The translations under genes and the position numbers were made by a program. From Closterium sp. Naga37s-1 (taxonomy: Eukaryota > Streptophyta > Zygnematophyceae > Desmidiales > Closteriaceae), in assembly GCA_947471745.1 (NCBI GenBank), contig CANJKZ010000078.1:2236501-2300500 (forward strand): DNA of 64,000 bases, written 5' to 3'. This document shows, piece by piece, positions 1 through 12,006 of this stretch (positions within the stretch are counted from its first letter, which is position 1; each line of letters starts with the position of its first letter). The notes below the pieces were generated by a model. The model was not told the DNA's origin. It did not search any database and saw only the letters and a program-made list of their open reading frames with translations.

Positions 1-89
1 TGGCAGAAGTACTAACCCTAATCGGGTTGTACCCCTTATGGGCTATCCCACTACAGCTTACACAATATAAGCATTATAATATTTTGACA
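1..89 (-). repeat. 3' LTR of copia A (partial)
   Basis: It reads inward on the minus strand from TGTCAAAAT at 89. It matches the other LTR of this element at 12007-12122 and the 5' LTR of element G at 57804. It is cut by the window start. Outside it, around 90-105, lies the usual polypurine tract (minus strand CCTATGGGGTTG). Confidence 0.85.
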
Positions 90-354
90 CAACCCCATAG
101 GCAAAGTGGAGGAGAACAAGTGGTCACAAGACCAGTCAAGAAAAGCAAAGCAAGCTCAGGGTGGTCCATGAAGTCACCACACATTCCGAGCACAAGCAAA
201 TGGCCACAAGGCCAGTTCACATGCAGAGTTATAAAAAAGAGAACAAACAGTACAGCGATCCTAACCTAGCAAGTATAAGCATGCAGGTATATATATAAAA
301 CACAGTACAAGAAACGTCACGCAGTGAGCAAGTGAGGCAAAGTAGGCACAAGGC

Positions 355-3300
355 TTAAAACAGTACATAAACGCTGATGATCACCAGGCTGAAGTGCCTT
401 GGTGAATATATCCGCAGTGTTGGCCCGAGTGGCAACGTAAGCAAGACGAAGCTAACCACGCTGCTTCAACTCTCGAGCAAGGAAGTAACGCAGAGCGATG
501 TGCTTCGTTCTGTGCTCCAGTCTGTGCTCCTGACACAAGGCAATCATGGCCTTGTTGTCTACGTACAAAATTGGAGAAGAACGAGACCGCTCTCCCAAAT
601 CGGTCAGCAGGTAGGTCAGCCAGCGTAACTCCTGTGCAGCCATGGCCCATGCGTAGATCTCAGCCTCACAACTGGAACTGAGAACAGAAGACGAGCGGGT
701 AGACCGCCAAGAAACAGAGCCGGAGCCAAGGCTGAAAGTGTAACAATGTGACAACCGCTGCGTAGCCAAGTTGTCAACCCAAGAAGCGTCTGCGTGTCCA
801 GTGAGGAAAACTGGATCCCGTCCTCCAAGCACGAGCCCCATGCCCAATGTACTGCACAAGTAGCGCAGCACCCTCTTAGCGGCCTCCCAGTGCTCTGGTC
901 GGTGTCTCCCGGGCGCAACGTAGCATGCTAGGATGCTAAAAGGGTAGGCAAGGTCAGGTCGAGTGCACTTCATCAAGTCAGCAGTCAAAGGAGCAAACCC
1001 AAGAGCCGCAAGCGTCGACCTTAGTGTGTCGTGCCACTCGCGAGGTGCCTGGCGAAGACCGTAGATTGGCCGCCGGAGGCTCCACTGGGTACCTGCAGGA
1101 AACGACCCAGTGAAGCCAAGTGGGAGACGTAGCCAGAATTCCTCATGCAGGCTGCCCTGTAGGAAAGCTGTGCTGAAGTCAAGAGAGTGAAGCTCGTAGT
1201 CACGCTGAGCGGCGACGTGCAGCAACACCCGAAGAGTGGTCATCTTTGGGGTAGGGAGAAGGTATGGAAGAAATCAACTCCCTATCGCTGACTAAAGCCT
1301 CGTGCAATTTAACGAGCCTTGAAGACAGGCGGAGAACCCGGCGGCTGCTTCACCCTGAAAATCCACATGCCATCGACTATGTTCGCCCCAGAAATGGGAA
1401 CTGCGTCAACGTAGGTACCTCTGGACTTCCAGGATGCCGTCTCTGCGTCCATGGCTATCTACAATTGAGAGGAGTAGGGACCCGTAATCGCCTCTGCATA
1501 AGAGCGTGGGGTCGGGATGTCTGGTGCATCCGGGTCTTCCTCAGTTGCAAGCAGCATGGCCACAAGATGAGGTACAGCAGCTGCAAGACACTCAAAGTCC
1601 TCGTGTCTGTCCTCAAAGATGTCCGTGCCAAGAGCACACTCACCCCCGATGGATGGGGGACAGTCAGACTCAGAATCAGCAACACGACTAGCAGCGTAGT
1701 CGAGATGACATGCGGCAGCAAAGTCAACAAGCTCAGCAACTAGGGCAGACACAGTAGTGGAGTCAAACAAAGGGTCAGTGACAACAGTGGCTAGAAGACG
1801 TCTGACAGTAGGACTGGCAGCACGGGCTAAGTCAGACTCAGGGTCCGAACCGTCAGAAAGAGAGGACGCAGGAGGAGACGGCAGGGTAACTCGCAGTGGA
1901 ATAAAGGAAGGACGAATTGCCATAATGTGAGTGCCGGGGACAGGAGGAGGACGCGGACGAGGAACACGGCGACCAGTGCGAACAGCAAAACAGGCAAGGC
2001 AGGACACGACTCAGGCTCACGACGCTCTGTAAAAGAGTCTGTCTGCTCAGCGTAAGGAGAAGGAGCAGGCAGTGGGGAGTCTAGCTGTAACTCTGGCTGC
2101 GACTGGTGAGGCGGTGGACACATCAAGCTAGGAGTAAGGCTAATAGAAGACGTGAGACTAAGAACCTGGCGCAGGACCAAGTCAGGTGGCGGGAGAGACG
2201 ACGGTGATGGCGGAACGAAAAACGAGCGCCGCTGAACAGTGCCTCCAGCACCAGGACCGCCAGCTCAAGCCCCCCCAGCTCCAGGGTCTCCAGCTCGAGT
2301 GCCTCCAAGTCCAGCGCCTCCAGCGCCAGCGCCTCCAGCTCCAGCGCCTCCAGCTCCAGTGCCTCCAGCTCCAGCTCCTCCAGCGCCAGCGCCTCCAGCT
2401 CCAGCGCCTCCAGCTCCAGTGCCTCCAGCTCCAGCTCCTCCACCTCCAGCGCCTCCATCGCCAGTGCCTCCAGCTCCAGGGTCTCCAACACTACCAGCTC
2501 CGGCAGCTCCAGTACCTCAAGTACGAGCACCTCCAGGACCAGGAGCACCAGCACCTCCGGGACCTCCAGCTCCAGCAGTAACTCCAGCACCTCCAGGACT
2601 AGAAGCTCCAGCACCTCTAGCTCCTGTGCCTCCAGCTCCAGCGTCTCCAGCGCCAGTGCCTCCAGCTCCAGGGTCTCCAGCGCCAGTGCCTCCAGCTCTA
2701 GGGTCTCCAGCTCCAGTGCCTCCAGCGCCAGGGTCTCCAGCTCCAGCGCCTCCAACACCACCAGCTCCGGCAGCTCCAGTACCACAAGTACAAGCACCTC
2801 CATGACCAGCAGCTCCATCACCTCTGCTACCTCCAGCTCCAGTAGTAATTCCAGCACCTCCAGGACTAGTAGCTCCAGCACCTCCAGCTCCAGTGCCTCC
2901 AGCGGCAGAGCCTCAAGCTCATGCAGCGCCACTCCTAACACGGATGCGCTGAGCAAACCACTCGCACAGCTGTTGCGGAGAGAGAGGCTCCCACCAGTGA
3001 GACAGTCGTGGCGAGGCACTCGTAGGACCTCTGGCAGACGCAGTACCCCTAGGCTCAGACCCCAATACCCTAGTATCGTAGTAAACCAGACTCCGCACCC
3101 TCAGAATCAGCACTCGTAGGCTCCGTACTCTCAGGCTCAGTACCCCCAGGCTCCACACCCTCACGCTCGGCACCCCCAGACTCCGCACCCTCAGGCTCAG
3201 TAGCCCCAGGCTCCGCACCCTCAGGCTCAGCACCCCCAGGCTCCGCACTCGCAGGCTCAGCACCCCAAGACGCAGCACCCCCAGACGCAGCTCCTCTAGC

Positions 3301-3827
3301 AGCACCTGAGTCTACAGCGACCTTGACAGGCTCAGCTAGGGAAAGTGGGTCTACCTGAGACACACTTGAGGGAGCAGGACCCTGAGGGGTGGGGGGGTCT
3401 ATCGGAGAGGGACCTGGAGCAAGGAAGAGCAGCGGGGGGGGGGGGGAGAGGGGCAGTGCGGTAGGGGAAGAGACGGTAAAAGGGAACCGACTCGTCAAAC
3501 GTGACGTCCTGAGAGGGCAGGACACGGCGCGAGGTGGGGTGGTAAAACTGCCAGCCAGGCGCGTCAGGGGGAAAGCCAAGGAAGACGCTGGGAATAGCGC
3601 GGGAGGAGAGCTTGTCCGCGGAAGTATCGCAGACAAAGGCACGAGAGCCCCAGACCCGGAACACCGACGCATCGCCAACCTTCCCCGTCCAACGCAGTGT
3701 AGGCGACGTCTCCGGCAAGGAGACACGGGGCCAGAGGTTGAGCTGATGCGCAGCGTACTGGACCACAAACGGCCATAGAAAATGGGGAGCAGCCGCATGG
3801 ATCCTGGAGGTACGAGCCACCTCCATG
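355..3827 (-). pseudogene. copia A pol, second part: IN C-terminus, linker, RT, RNase H
   Basis: The minus-strand remnant starts with the end of the integrase core (3827-3400; Trp-Pro-Phe and VFLGFPPDAPGWQFY motifs), passes through a repetitive linker (3310-2120) and reaches RT. The RT block FSTAFLQGSLHEE lies near 1170. The YVDD catalytic segment is absent: sequence jumps from GFAPLTAD to CTRPDLAYPF near 980, a deletion of about 390 bp relative to element C. RNase H motifs (CEAEIYA, YVDNKAM, RTKHIALRYFLARE) are visible between 700 and 450. Stops interrupt the frame, for example TAG in place of Trp at the end of the SSQW motif near 1459 and TAG in place of Gln near 450. It cannot encode an active polymerase. 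Confidence 0.88.
2123..3310 (-). repeat. Low-complexity coding minisatellite in the copia A pol linker
   Basis: Short tandem motifs code for Pro/Gly/Ala/Glu repeats in the pol frame (minus strand). They generate misleading Pro-rich (plus) and Leu/Glu-rich (minus) open frames. All family members here carry an equivalent linker between IN and RT. Confidence 0.8.
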
Positions 3828-3832
3828 ACTAA
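3828..3832. repeat. Target site duplication ACTAA, left copy
   Basis: ACTAA directly before the gypsy 5' LTR is repeated at 9720-9724 after the 3' LTR. Joining the flanks restores the integrase sequence of copia A, as seen uninterrupted in element G near 60990-61020. Confidence 0.95.
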
Positions 3833-4233
3833 TGTGAGAGTACGCCGACGTTCGACATATTTCTCATTTCCATATTTTTACTCCATCTTCTTCTCCATAA
3901 TTTCCTCTTTCATTTGCACTTTATTTCACCTTAATCGGACTACTATTCTATTTTCTAGAGCTTTCCGATTATTTCACTTATTTGGTATTTTCAGCACCGA
4001 CATTTACATTATACGGCACCGACTTCACCGACAGTGGTGTACAAGGCGTAATCTCGCCATAATCCGAAGTGCCAATGGGCTTGCGTGCTTATGCGCACTT
4101 GTGATATCTATTCTAGAAGAGCGCGTTCCCGAAGATTCGGATTATCTGTTGTTTCTATGTGTTTATGAGTATAAATACGCCTTGTACTCACCTTTAGTGC
4201 AACATTCTCGAGTGGAAATTAGATCCTGTGACA
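3833..4233 (+). repeat. 5' LTR of the gypsy element
   Basis: 401 bp, from TGTGAGAG to CCTGTGACA, matched at full length by the 3' LTR at 9319-9719. Confidence 0.95.
4170..4177 (+). promoter_or_regulatory. TATA box in the gypsy LTR
   Basis: TATAAATA stands near the 3' part of the LTR and is conserved in the other LTR at 9656-9663. By analogy with plant LTR promoters, transcription would begin about 30 bp downstream, near 4200. The start site is inferred. Confidence 0.6.
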
Positions 4234-4235
4234 CT

Positions 4236-4250
4236 TGGTAATCAGAGCCG
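4236..4250 (+). other. Primer binding site (tRNA-iMet-like)
   Basis: TGGTAATCAGAGCC lies two bases after the 5' LTR. It resembles the TGGTATCAGAGC complement of plant initiator-tRNA 3' ends, with one extra A. Confidence 0.8.
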
Positions 4251-4537
4251 TTTTCACTCGCGGAGTTTCAGCTAAGCAGCGCGCTCAATAAATTCCTGCT
4301 TCGAAAAACCGCCGGGGGCGACGAATTCGGCGCCGACGCTGGTAAGCACCAGATTCCGCGTTTTTTGAATAACCCCCCTCGCGCGTTTTTTTAACAGGTT
4401 CGTGAGTTCGATTGTTGGCGAAAACGTTTGCGATACAGGGACGACAATTGCGAATTGTCGGGACCTATATCGAGCGGTGCAGAAGTAGCGAGACCGACGC
4501 GCGACGGATCGAACGACTTCGGGTGAAAGCGCGCGTC

Positions 4538-5577
4538 ATGGCGAAAATTGCGACAGAAGCAGAATCGATCGTGACTTCGCAGCAGTCGCGAAATTTTCCC
4601 AAGGCCCAAGAAATTCGAGTCCCCAACACCTTTGATGGGGAAATCGACGCTAGGCGCTGGCTTTTGGCGATCGAAATTTATTTCGCCGCCATTGGATGGA
4701 CAGCACCAGCACTCGACAGAAACAGAATTAAATTTGCAGCAACACTACTGCGCGGACCAGCAATTGAATGGATAAGCAGAAGCGGTTTATTAAACCAAGG
4801 TGAAGCGACGTGGCAGCAGTTTCGTGAAGGATTACTACAACGTTTTGAGCCGATTAATGCAGCGTTTATCGCCCGCGACAAAATACATCGTCATCGACAA
4901 ATCGGGAGCGTTGCGAACTACACGCAACAAATGGAGGAGTTGTTCAACTGCATCCCCGGCGTCACAGAAGGCAAAAAAATTAGAGCATTCATCGCGGGGC
5001 TGAAAAAAGAAACACGACAACATGTTGCGGCCGCAAATTGGAGCAGCTAGAACGACGTCGTTTCAGCAGCGGAACGTTCGACATAATCACGATCAAAACA
5101 CGACGACTTCATGAACGAGCTAGACGACATGGAGGACGCTTGGCTAACCCCACGTATGCCGACCCGATGGAACTCGATCGAATCGACGCGAAGGCAAGAC
5201 CAAAGAAGAACAAATCTAAGTGTTCTTTTTGCGGCAAGCCCGGACATCGACTCATCGATTGTGACGAAATGAAAACTGCACGTTCAGCGCTTAGGGACCG
5301 CAGCTGTGGAGCAGATTTAATGCGAATATTGGAGGATCGTGGAGTGAATTTTTCAAACCACGAACGGACTCTACAAGGGAAAATCGCCGAGGGAAATAAA
5401 ATCTCCGCGACACAAGACCCTGCTGGACCCGGACAACTCCAAAAAGGCCCTGTAAAAAGTAAGCACCCCTTCAAAATATCATACAAGGATGCTTTACTTG
5501 GAAAAAATTCCCTTGGGTCTACGGCCTTTGTGAAATCACGAGAGAGGCTCCATAAGAAAAAGAATGTACCGGTATGA
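4538..5577 (+). pseudogene. gag: gypsy Gag (capsid plus CCHC nucleocapsid), frameshifted
   Basis: The first good ATG is at 4538 (MAKIATEAES). The capsid-like part (retrotransposon gag fold, with a WQQFREGLLQRF motif) stays open to 5050. The frame then shifts by one near 5040 and continues to 5577, where TGA ends it. The second segment holds a classic zinc knuckle, CSFCGKPGHRLIDC (C-X2-C-X4-H-X4-C), at about 5220-5262. Gag would package the element RNA. Because the frame change falls before the knuckle, it is a mutation and not a programmed gag-pol shift. The terminal TGA lies in the same frame as the downstream pol, so Gag-Pol was probably one reading frame. Confidence 0.85.
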
Positions 5578-5595
5578 CAACTACAGCAGCTGCGC

Positions 5596-7698
5596 ATGGG
5601 GAACCAACAACGGAGCATGGAAGATCGACCTTCCAACGACGACATCGTCCTCTCTCTGAAAAACCAGCCCATGTCGACCAACCGGTCCCCACGGAAGAAG
5701 TCGGTGGCGCTGAAGCAGCTCAAGAGGGAGCTGGAGGTCAACATGAAGCTGCGACGACCTCAAACCTCCTCTACAGATGCATCTGCAACATCTGAAACAT
5801 CTACGATATCTACCCCATCTATGAATTCTACTACGAGCTCGAGAACCACGTTGTCGACGACAACAAAAAATCATGGCAATAGGGAACGGCAGGACCGGCC
5901 ATCTGCCACCCCAGGAGAAAACACAGAGCTATGGGAAATGCCCTATGATCCAATCAACGAGACAATCAACGGGTACAACGAGCAACGCCAACCGCTTTTG
6001 CTCGAGGTGATCTGCAATGGACGACGCCTCCAAGCACTCGTGGACAGCGGAGCATCCCATTCAGTATGCGACGAAGCAACCCTCGAACGCATCAATGAGA
6101 AGTACACGCCTTCAAACTTAACAGCTACGATGGTTGACGGAAGCAAATTACAAGTCTACGGCGAAGCAGCGTTACACCTGCAGATGGGTCCTCTTCGCTG
6201 GAAACCGACCCTACCCGTCACCAACATCAAAGGGCTAGACTTGATTCTTGGGAGAGATTTTCTGAAGAAGTTCAACCCCGAGATCAACTGGGTCACCCGC
6301 ACGGCGAGTATTTACAATCAAGACAGAAGAGTTCCTCTTCCGAATTGGAGCAACACGGGAGATATTCCGGAGGAGACTCTCGCACGCTTCGAGAAGGACG
6401 TGAAGCGAACCATGGCAGGGTTTGTTGCACTGGTTACCAACGAGGACGAAGGAGAGAGAAAAACGCTCGAGCTTCCACCAGCAATCCAGAAACTTCTAGA
6501 AGAGTTCGAAGACGTTCTCCCTGACGACCTTCCAGACCAGTTGCCGCCATACCGAACCCACCAGCACGAGATCATCGAAGAACCTGGTTCAAAACCGACC
6601 TTCCGAGCACCATATCGACTCAGCCCTACCGAGTTGGCCGACATGAAGAAGCAGATCGAGTACCTTCTGGACAAAGGACTCATTCGACCATCAACATCAC
6701 CATACGGTGCACCAGTGCTTTTCACACCAAAACCTGACGGAAGCTTACGCATGTGCATCGACTACTGAGCCCTCAACAAGCAGACGATCAAGAACAAGTA
6801 TCCAATTCCACGGATCGACGATCTACTTGACCAGCTTCGTGGAGCCACAGTATTCTCAAAACTCGATTTGAGATCGGGATATTGGCATATCCGGATGGCG
6901 GATAACTCCATCCATAAGACAGCGTTTCGGACATGATACGGATCCTATGAGTACCTCATCATGCCGTTCGGACTCACCAACGCACCCGCTACATTCCAGG
7001 CCGAAATGAACCATATTCTTAGGCCTCTACTCGACGAATGCGTGGTGGTGTACCTGGACGACATCCTGATCTACTCGAGGGACATGAAGCAGCACATCGA
7101 ACACCTACGACGTGTCTTCGAGATACTTCGACGGGAGAAGTTCTATGTCAAGCTATCCAAGAGCGAGTTTGCCTTGAAGAAAGTTCAGTTCCTTGGACAC
7201 ATGGTGAGCGCTCAAGGAGTCCATGTCGACCCAAAGAAGATCGAAGCCGTACGTACGTGGAAGACACCGGAAAACGTGAAGGAACTTCAGCAATTCCTTG
7301 GCTTTGCGAACTACTATAATCGGTTCGTGCCACAGTATGTGAAGATTGCAACACCTCTCACCAATCTATTGAAGAAGAATACATCGTTCAAGTGGGAGGA
7401 TGTGCACCAGCAAGCCATGGAGCAGTTGAAGACCGCACTCACGTCCGCACCCGTCCTGATCCTGCCAGATCCAGCAAAAGACTATGTCATCGAAGCTGAC
7501 GCTAGCGACCAAGCAGTTGGAGCAGTCTTGATGCAAGACCAAGGGAAAGGACTACAACCAGTCGCCTACCTCAGCAAGAAATTGCACGGGGCAGAACTCA
7601 ACTACCCGATTCACGACAAAGAGGCCTTAGCGACCATCACCGCATTCAAGACATGGCGATGCTACCTCGAAGGGAGAAAGACCCACGGTCTACACTGA
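5596..7698 (+). pseudogene. pol: gypsy protease, reverse transcriptase and RNase H, with stops
   Basis: The aspartic protease motif LVDSGASHS is at about 6037-6063. RT follows: [60 protein letters not shown], and the catalytic YLDD near 7051. RNase H begins at [13 protein letters not shown] near 7495. TGA replaces Arg at 6766-6768 and 6934-6936. One extra C near 7683 shifts the frame inside RNase H. All of these positions are conserved Arg or frame positions in the family, so they are inactivating mutations. Confidence 0.92.
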
Positions 7699-9308
7699 CC
7701 ATTGCAGCCTAAAATACCTGAAAACACAGCCGACCCTCTCCAGACGACAAGTCAGGTGGATTGACTTCCTCGAGACGCACTTCGACTACGACATCATGTA
7801 CAAGCCGGGACACAAGAATAAGGCAGACGCACTGAGCCGGCTTGGACACGTTGCCGCCATACAGATTGAGGGGATGAATCCGCTACTCAAGGGACTCTTC
7901 ACGCACGGGTATACCATCGACCCCGAGATTCCCTTAGCAGAGAAAAAGAAATTGTTGCAGTGGGACCACGACGTCGCACTACGCAAAGGATCAACAAAGA
8001 TATGGGTACCCAACTACCCGCCTCTTCGGCAGTTGCTTCTCGAAGAATTCCATGACGTGCTCTACGCTGGACACTTCGGGAGTAACAAGACTCTTGCCGG
8101 GATTGCGAAAGTCTACTACTGGCCTCACATGGCAAACGACGTGCAAAAGTTTGTCACTTCGTGCGACACGTGCCAGCGGATGAAAAGCATTAAGCAGAAG
8201 AAAGCAGGACTTCTTCAGCCTTTACCCGTCCCGGAACAGCCTTGGCAAGTGGTCAGCTTGGATTTCATCACCGGTTTACCACCTACCAACGCGGGGCATG
8301 ACGCCATCCTGGTCGTCATCGACAAATTCTCAAAGATGGGACACTTCATTCCGACACATACAACCGCACGCACGGAGGAAACGACACAGCTATTCCTCAA
8401 ACACATCGTCTCACAGCACGGGATCCCAACAACCCTCATATCCGACAGGGACCCCAAGTTTACTAGCAAGTTCTGGAAAGAGCTCATGTCGCTCATGGGG
8501 ACACGCCTAGCAATGTCATCTGCATATCATCCCCAGACCGATGGGCAGACAGAGCGCTTGAACCAAATTGTGGAACAACTCTTGCGCGCAGCGTACAAGG
8601 ACGACATTAACAAGTGGGACTTGCACTTGCCGGTGTTGGAGTTCGCCTACAATAATGCGAAGCATGCCGCAACAGGAGAGACCCCATTTTTCCTCTGTTA
8701 CGGACGACATCCACTAACTCCACAACAGCCGACAGTACCTGCAACTGTCCAACCCGCGCACAATGCAGCAGCTTTGGGATCGGACACACAAGCGTCTACA
8801 AGACATACAGTCTTCACAGAAACGCTTGGCCGATCGCCATCGACGTGATCATACCATTGCGGTTGGTGACCATGTCCTTCTCGACACATGCAACCTCAAC
8901 CTCGGTCACCTTCCATCCAAGTTACGACCTCGCTTCTGCGGACCTTTCCTCGTAAACGAGCAGGTCACTCCAGTCACATTCCGCTTGCGCCTACCAGCTT
9001 CTTGGAAGATTCATAACGCCTTCCACGTGCAGCTTCTTAAACCCTATCAAGATCCAAATAAGCTGTACACGGGACGCCAACCTCCGCCGCCGCCTCCAGT
9101 CCTCGTGAATGATGAACTTGAGTACGAGGTTGAATCTGTGCTTGCACATCGTCGTCGTCGGCATGGCGCCCTGGAGTTTCTCGTACGCTGGAAAGGCTAT
9201 GATCCTTCTGAGGACAGCTGGGTCTCTGAAGAAGACATGAGTAACGCCCGACGTTCTCTCCGCGACTATCTTGTCAAGCAGGGTGTTACATCTACCACCC
9301 AGCTTTGA
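7690..9308 (+). pseudogene. int: gypsy RNase H end, integrase and chromodomain
   Basis: After the RNase H/IN joint (YKPGHKNKADALSRL), the integrase has an H-H-C-C zinc site (His near 8051 and 8072, Cys pair in TSCDTC near 8162-8173). Its catalytic triad is Asp in SLDFITG, Asp in ISDRD and Glu in GQTERLNQ, with 35 residues between the last two (D,D35E). A frame change near 8750 separates the core from the C-terminal module (HNAFHVQLLKPY, GPY/F-like). A chromodomain follows at about 9111-9290 (YEVESVLAHR, FLVRWKGYDPSEDSW) with its aromatic residues intact. Confidence 0.93.
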
Positions 9309-9318
9309 GGGGGGGAAG
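9307..9318 (+). other. Polypurine tract of the gypsy element
   Basis: GAGGGGGGGAAG lies directly before the 3' LTR, the expected plus-strand primer position. Confidence 0.85.
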
Positions 9319-9719
9319 TGTGAGAGTACGCCGACGTTCGACATATTTCTCATTTCCATATTTTTACTCCATCTTATTCTCCATATTTTCCTCTTTCATT
9401 TGCACTTTATTTCACCTCAATCGGACTACTATTCTATTTCTAGAGCTTTCCGATTATTTCACTTATTTGGTATTTTCGGCACCGACATTTACATTATACG
9501 GCACCGACAGCACCGACAGTGGTGTACAAGGCGTAATCTCGCCATAATCCGAAGTGCCAATGGGCTTGCGTGCTTATGCGCACTTGTGATTATCTATTCT
9601 AGAAGAGCGCGTTCCCGAAGGTTCGGATTATCTGTTGTTTCTATGTATTTCTGAGTATAAATACGCCTTGTACTCACCTTTAGTGCAACATTCTCGAGTG
9701 GAAATTCGATCCTGTGACA
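9319..9719 (+). repeat. 3' LTR of the gypsy element
   Basis: 401 bp, the same length as the 5' LTR, with about a dozen differences. It is followed by TSD ACTAA at 9720-9724. Confidence 0.95.
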
Positions 9720-9724
9720 ACTAA

Positions 9725-10176
9725 GCCAATGTGGCACTCAGCAACCTCATTTTGCTGAGGGGAGGCAAGAAACGTGAACCACCAAGTTCGTAGAGAATGA
9801 GGGCAGGTGAAGACCTGAGAGTGAGCCGGATGGAACCGCCGGACACGGGAGAACAGTGGAGGAACGGGCAAGAACTGGGCCCCCTGAGGGGTCAGCAGTC
9901 TGACCCGAACAGGTGCAGGGAGTAGAGTGAGTGTGGTACTGTCACGAAAGAAAAACCGGGAAGCACCTGAGTCAAGTGTGAAGGTGTGCAAGGCCTCAGC
10001 AGGCGCAGTACTGGGGAGAGCAGACTCACTAGCACCTAGAGCAGCAGCCTCTATACCTGGGTCGGGCGGCATACACAGGTATCAGTCACCCTCGGCACTA
10101 ACAGACAAGGCATGCATGGCAGCAAGGATAGCATCATATTCAAGAGCAAAGATATCAACTCCAGACCTAAGCAGCT
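9725..10176 (-). pseudogene. copia A Gag end, protease and internally deleted integrase start
   Basis: The protease signature LDSGAS is present (minus strand, near 9970), followed by the family's LADPSGG-like region, here LLTPQGAQF. Near 9765 the sequence jumps from the FSTNLV-equivalent codons straight to SPQQNEVAE, so roughly 0.7 kb that holds the IN zinc finger and first catalytic Asp in elements C and D2 is lost. A TGA replaces Cys near 10090. Confidence 0.8.
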
Positions 10177-11430
10177 CTAGCCAGCGGGGGCGCTCAACCT
10201 CGTCGCCAAACTCTGCGCGCCAAGCGTCCTCAAGGCGGGAGAAGCATCGGTGCTGAGTGTGAAACTTCCCCCATATCTGACCAGCGCGGTCACCTGTGCG
10301 AATGACATACGGGCAGCGAACACTACCCCCAGATGCCCCACGCTGAACAAACCACTCACAAAGCTGCTGGGGAGAAGGGGTCTTGCTCCGATGCTGCTGC
10401 TACTGCCTCTGGCCACCGCCAGAACCTCCCCGCTGAACAGCTCCACCCCGACCGCCACCACTGCCGCCGCCACCACTCCTACTGCCGCCACCACCGCCAC
10501 CCCCACCCCTACCGCTGCCACCACCGCCGCCACCGAAGCCCCCACTCTCGCCACCACTCCCACCGCTGCCACCACCTCTGCCACCTCCACCGCCTGTACT
10601 GCCTCCACCACCACCACCCCCGCTGCCACCGCCACCACTCTTGCCACCTTGCCCTTGCTGCTGCGGCTCTTCCCACTGAGAGTGGAAGCAGCCCCGACAT
10701 CCTCAGCACCGAGGATGTCAACAACAGCAGCAGAAGCGTATGAGGGGGCAAGGGGGGAGGGGGAACCCCCCTCAAAGAAGGGTGTGCGAGAAATGCCACG
10801 AGCAGCACCTACAACGACTACGCTAGTCTCAGCTGCAAGGAGGTGCTTCTCGAGCAGGTCGACAGTGAGGTCTGTGGAGTCAAGTGCGAGAAAGTGGTCC
10901 TTGACTGCGCGAAGAGAGTTAGAGAGGCGGGTGACTATGAAGTAGAGAGTGATGTACATCGGGGGCGGGTTCCTGTCTAGGAACTCGGCTGGGAGGGCAG
11001 CGCAGTAGCGAGTGTCGCTAGTGCGAAGGTGGGTAATGAGGTCCTCGACTGTGGCAAAGGTGGACAGCTCGGGAAACAGGTAGGGAAGTATAAGGCGGCC
11101 GAGAGCAGCAGTGGCAGGGGAAGAGTAACAAGCAACTACAGCGTCGTACATGGCTTTAGCAGTCTTGTGCTGGCCAAAGTGAGCGCGTTCGGCTAATAGT
11201 AGGTGGTTGCAAACGGCTAAGCGAGCAGCAGCGTCACGGGTAAGCCACTGTGAGCGAGTCGCACTGTCAGCTGTGGCGGGAGGGGCGAGAGAGGCTCCAG
11301 ACGTGTGGTCAAACAACGAAACGCTGTCTCTAGAATCGCTCTGTAGGTACAGCTGTAAGTCGTCGAGCCATGTATCGAACTGGATCGGACGGCCCTCATG
11401 ATCGAATGTGAGAACACTGAGAGAAGCCAT
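10177..11430 (-). pseudogene. gag: copia A Gag, frameshifted in the Gly-rich tract
   Basis: The start codon at 11430 opens MASLSVLTFDHEGR, the conserved N-terminus shared with element G at 58566. Gag-like capsid motifs (WLDDLQLYL, RFGQHKTAKAMYDAVV-type block, LITHLRTSDTRY, PPPMYITLYFIVTRL) follow. At the poly-Gly linker near 10650 the frame slips, so Gly-Gly-Gly becomes Val/Ala-rich residues. The Cys/His box is therefore out of frame. Lineage and order support Gag; the protein as encoded would be non-functional. Confidence 0.85.
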
Positions 11431-11439
11431 TGCGGGCAG

Positions 11440-11960
11440 AGCAGGGTGTCGCGCGAACTGCAGGGCAGCACGTAGGCAGGGCGGCGCGCGAGCACTAAGG
11501 AAGCGCGCAGGGCAGGGAGAGGCAGCGCACAGCTAGGGAAGAGCGGCGTGCGGCCAGGGCAGGGCAGGGCGGCGGCCAGCAGGGCGGCGCGCGGGCAGCA
11601 GGGCGTCTGCCAGCAGGGCGGCGCACAGAAGGGCGGGCAGCTGCAGGACGGCGCGGGCAGGGCAGTGCGGGCAGCGGCGCGGCTGCTAGCAGGGCGGCGC
11701 GCGGGCAGCAGGTCCCCGGCCTGCAGGGCTGCTTGCAGCAGGGTGGTGCGGGCAGCAGGGCGGCTCAGCGCGGGCAGGGCAAGGCGACGTGCAAGCAGGG
11801 CATGGCGGCGCGGCTGCCAGCAATGCGGTGCGCGGGCAGTAGGGCGACGCGACGGCCAGCAGGGCGACGCGACTGGCAGGGCAGGGCGACGCGACAGCCA
11901 GTAGGGCGACGCGACAGGCAGGGCGGGGCGACGCAACTAGTGGGGCAGCGCTATGTGGTG
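11440..11960 (-). other. GC-rich repetitive leader of copia A
   Basis: About 0.5 kb of short GC-rich motifs (GGGCAGGGCGGCGCG-like) lie between the PBS and Gag. The equivalent zone in C, C1, D2 and G is also highly repetitive but differs in motif. Open frames crossing it are not credible proteins. Confidence 0.7.
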
Positions 11961-12006
11961 GGCCCTAAAAAAAAACGGTCCTGGAACAGGACCAGCTATG
12001 AAATCA

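Larger units (their letters stand above)
3833..9719 (+). mobile_element. Ty3/gypsy chromovirus inserted into copia A
   Basis: It is a complete structural element of 5,887 bp: two 401-bp LTRs (TGTGAGAG...CTGTGACA), an iMet-like PBS, Gag with a CCHC knuckle, protease, RT, RNase H, integrase and a C-terminal chromodomain, a polypurine tract and a 5-bp TSD. The order PR-RT-RH-IN plus the chromodomain places it among Ty3/gypsy chromoviruses, whose chromodomain directs integration to particular chromatin. The two LTRs differ at roughly a dozen sites, so the insertion is not recent. Three TGA stops and three frame changes disable it. Confidence 0.95.

Noticed and set aside
2239..2805. Long Pro/Ala-rich plus-strand frame resembling an extensin
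   Set aside because: It is the antisense of the copia A linker minisatellite; the same effect appears at 25726-26250.
10250..10945. Thr/Ala-rich plus-strand frame
   Set aside because: Antisense of the Gly-rich tract of copia A Gag; equivalent shadows occur at 28008-28730 and 42829-43407.
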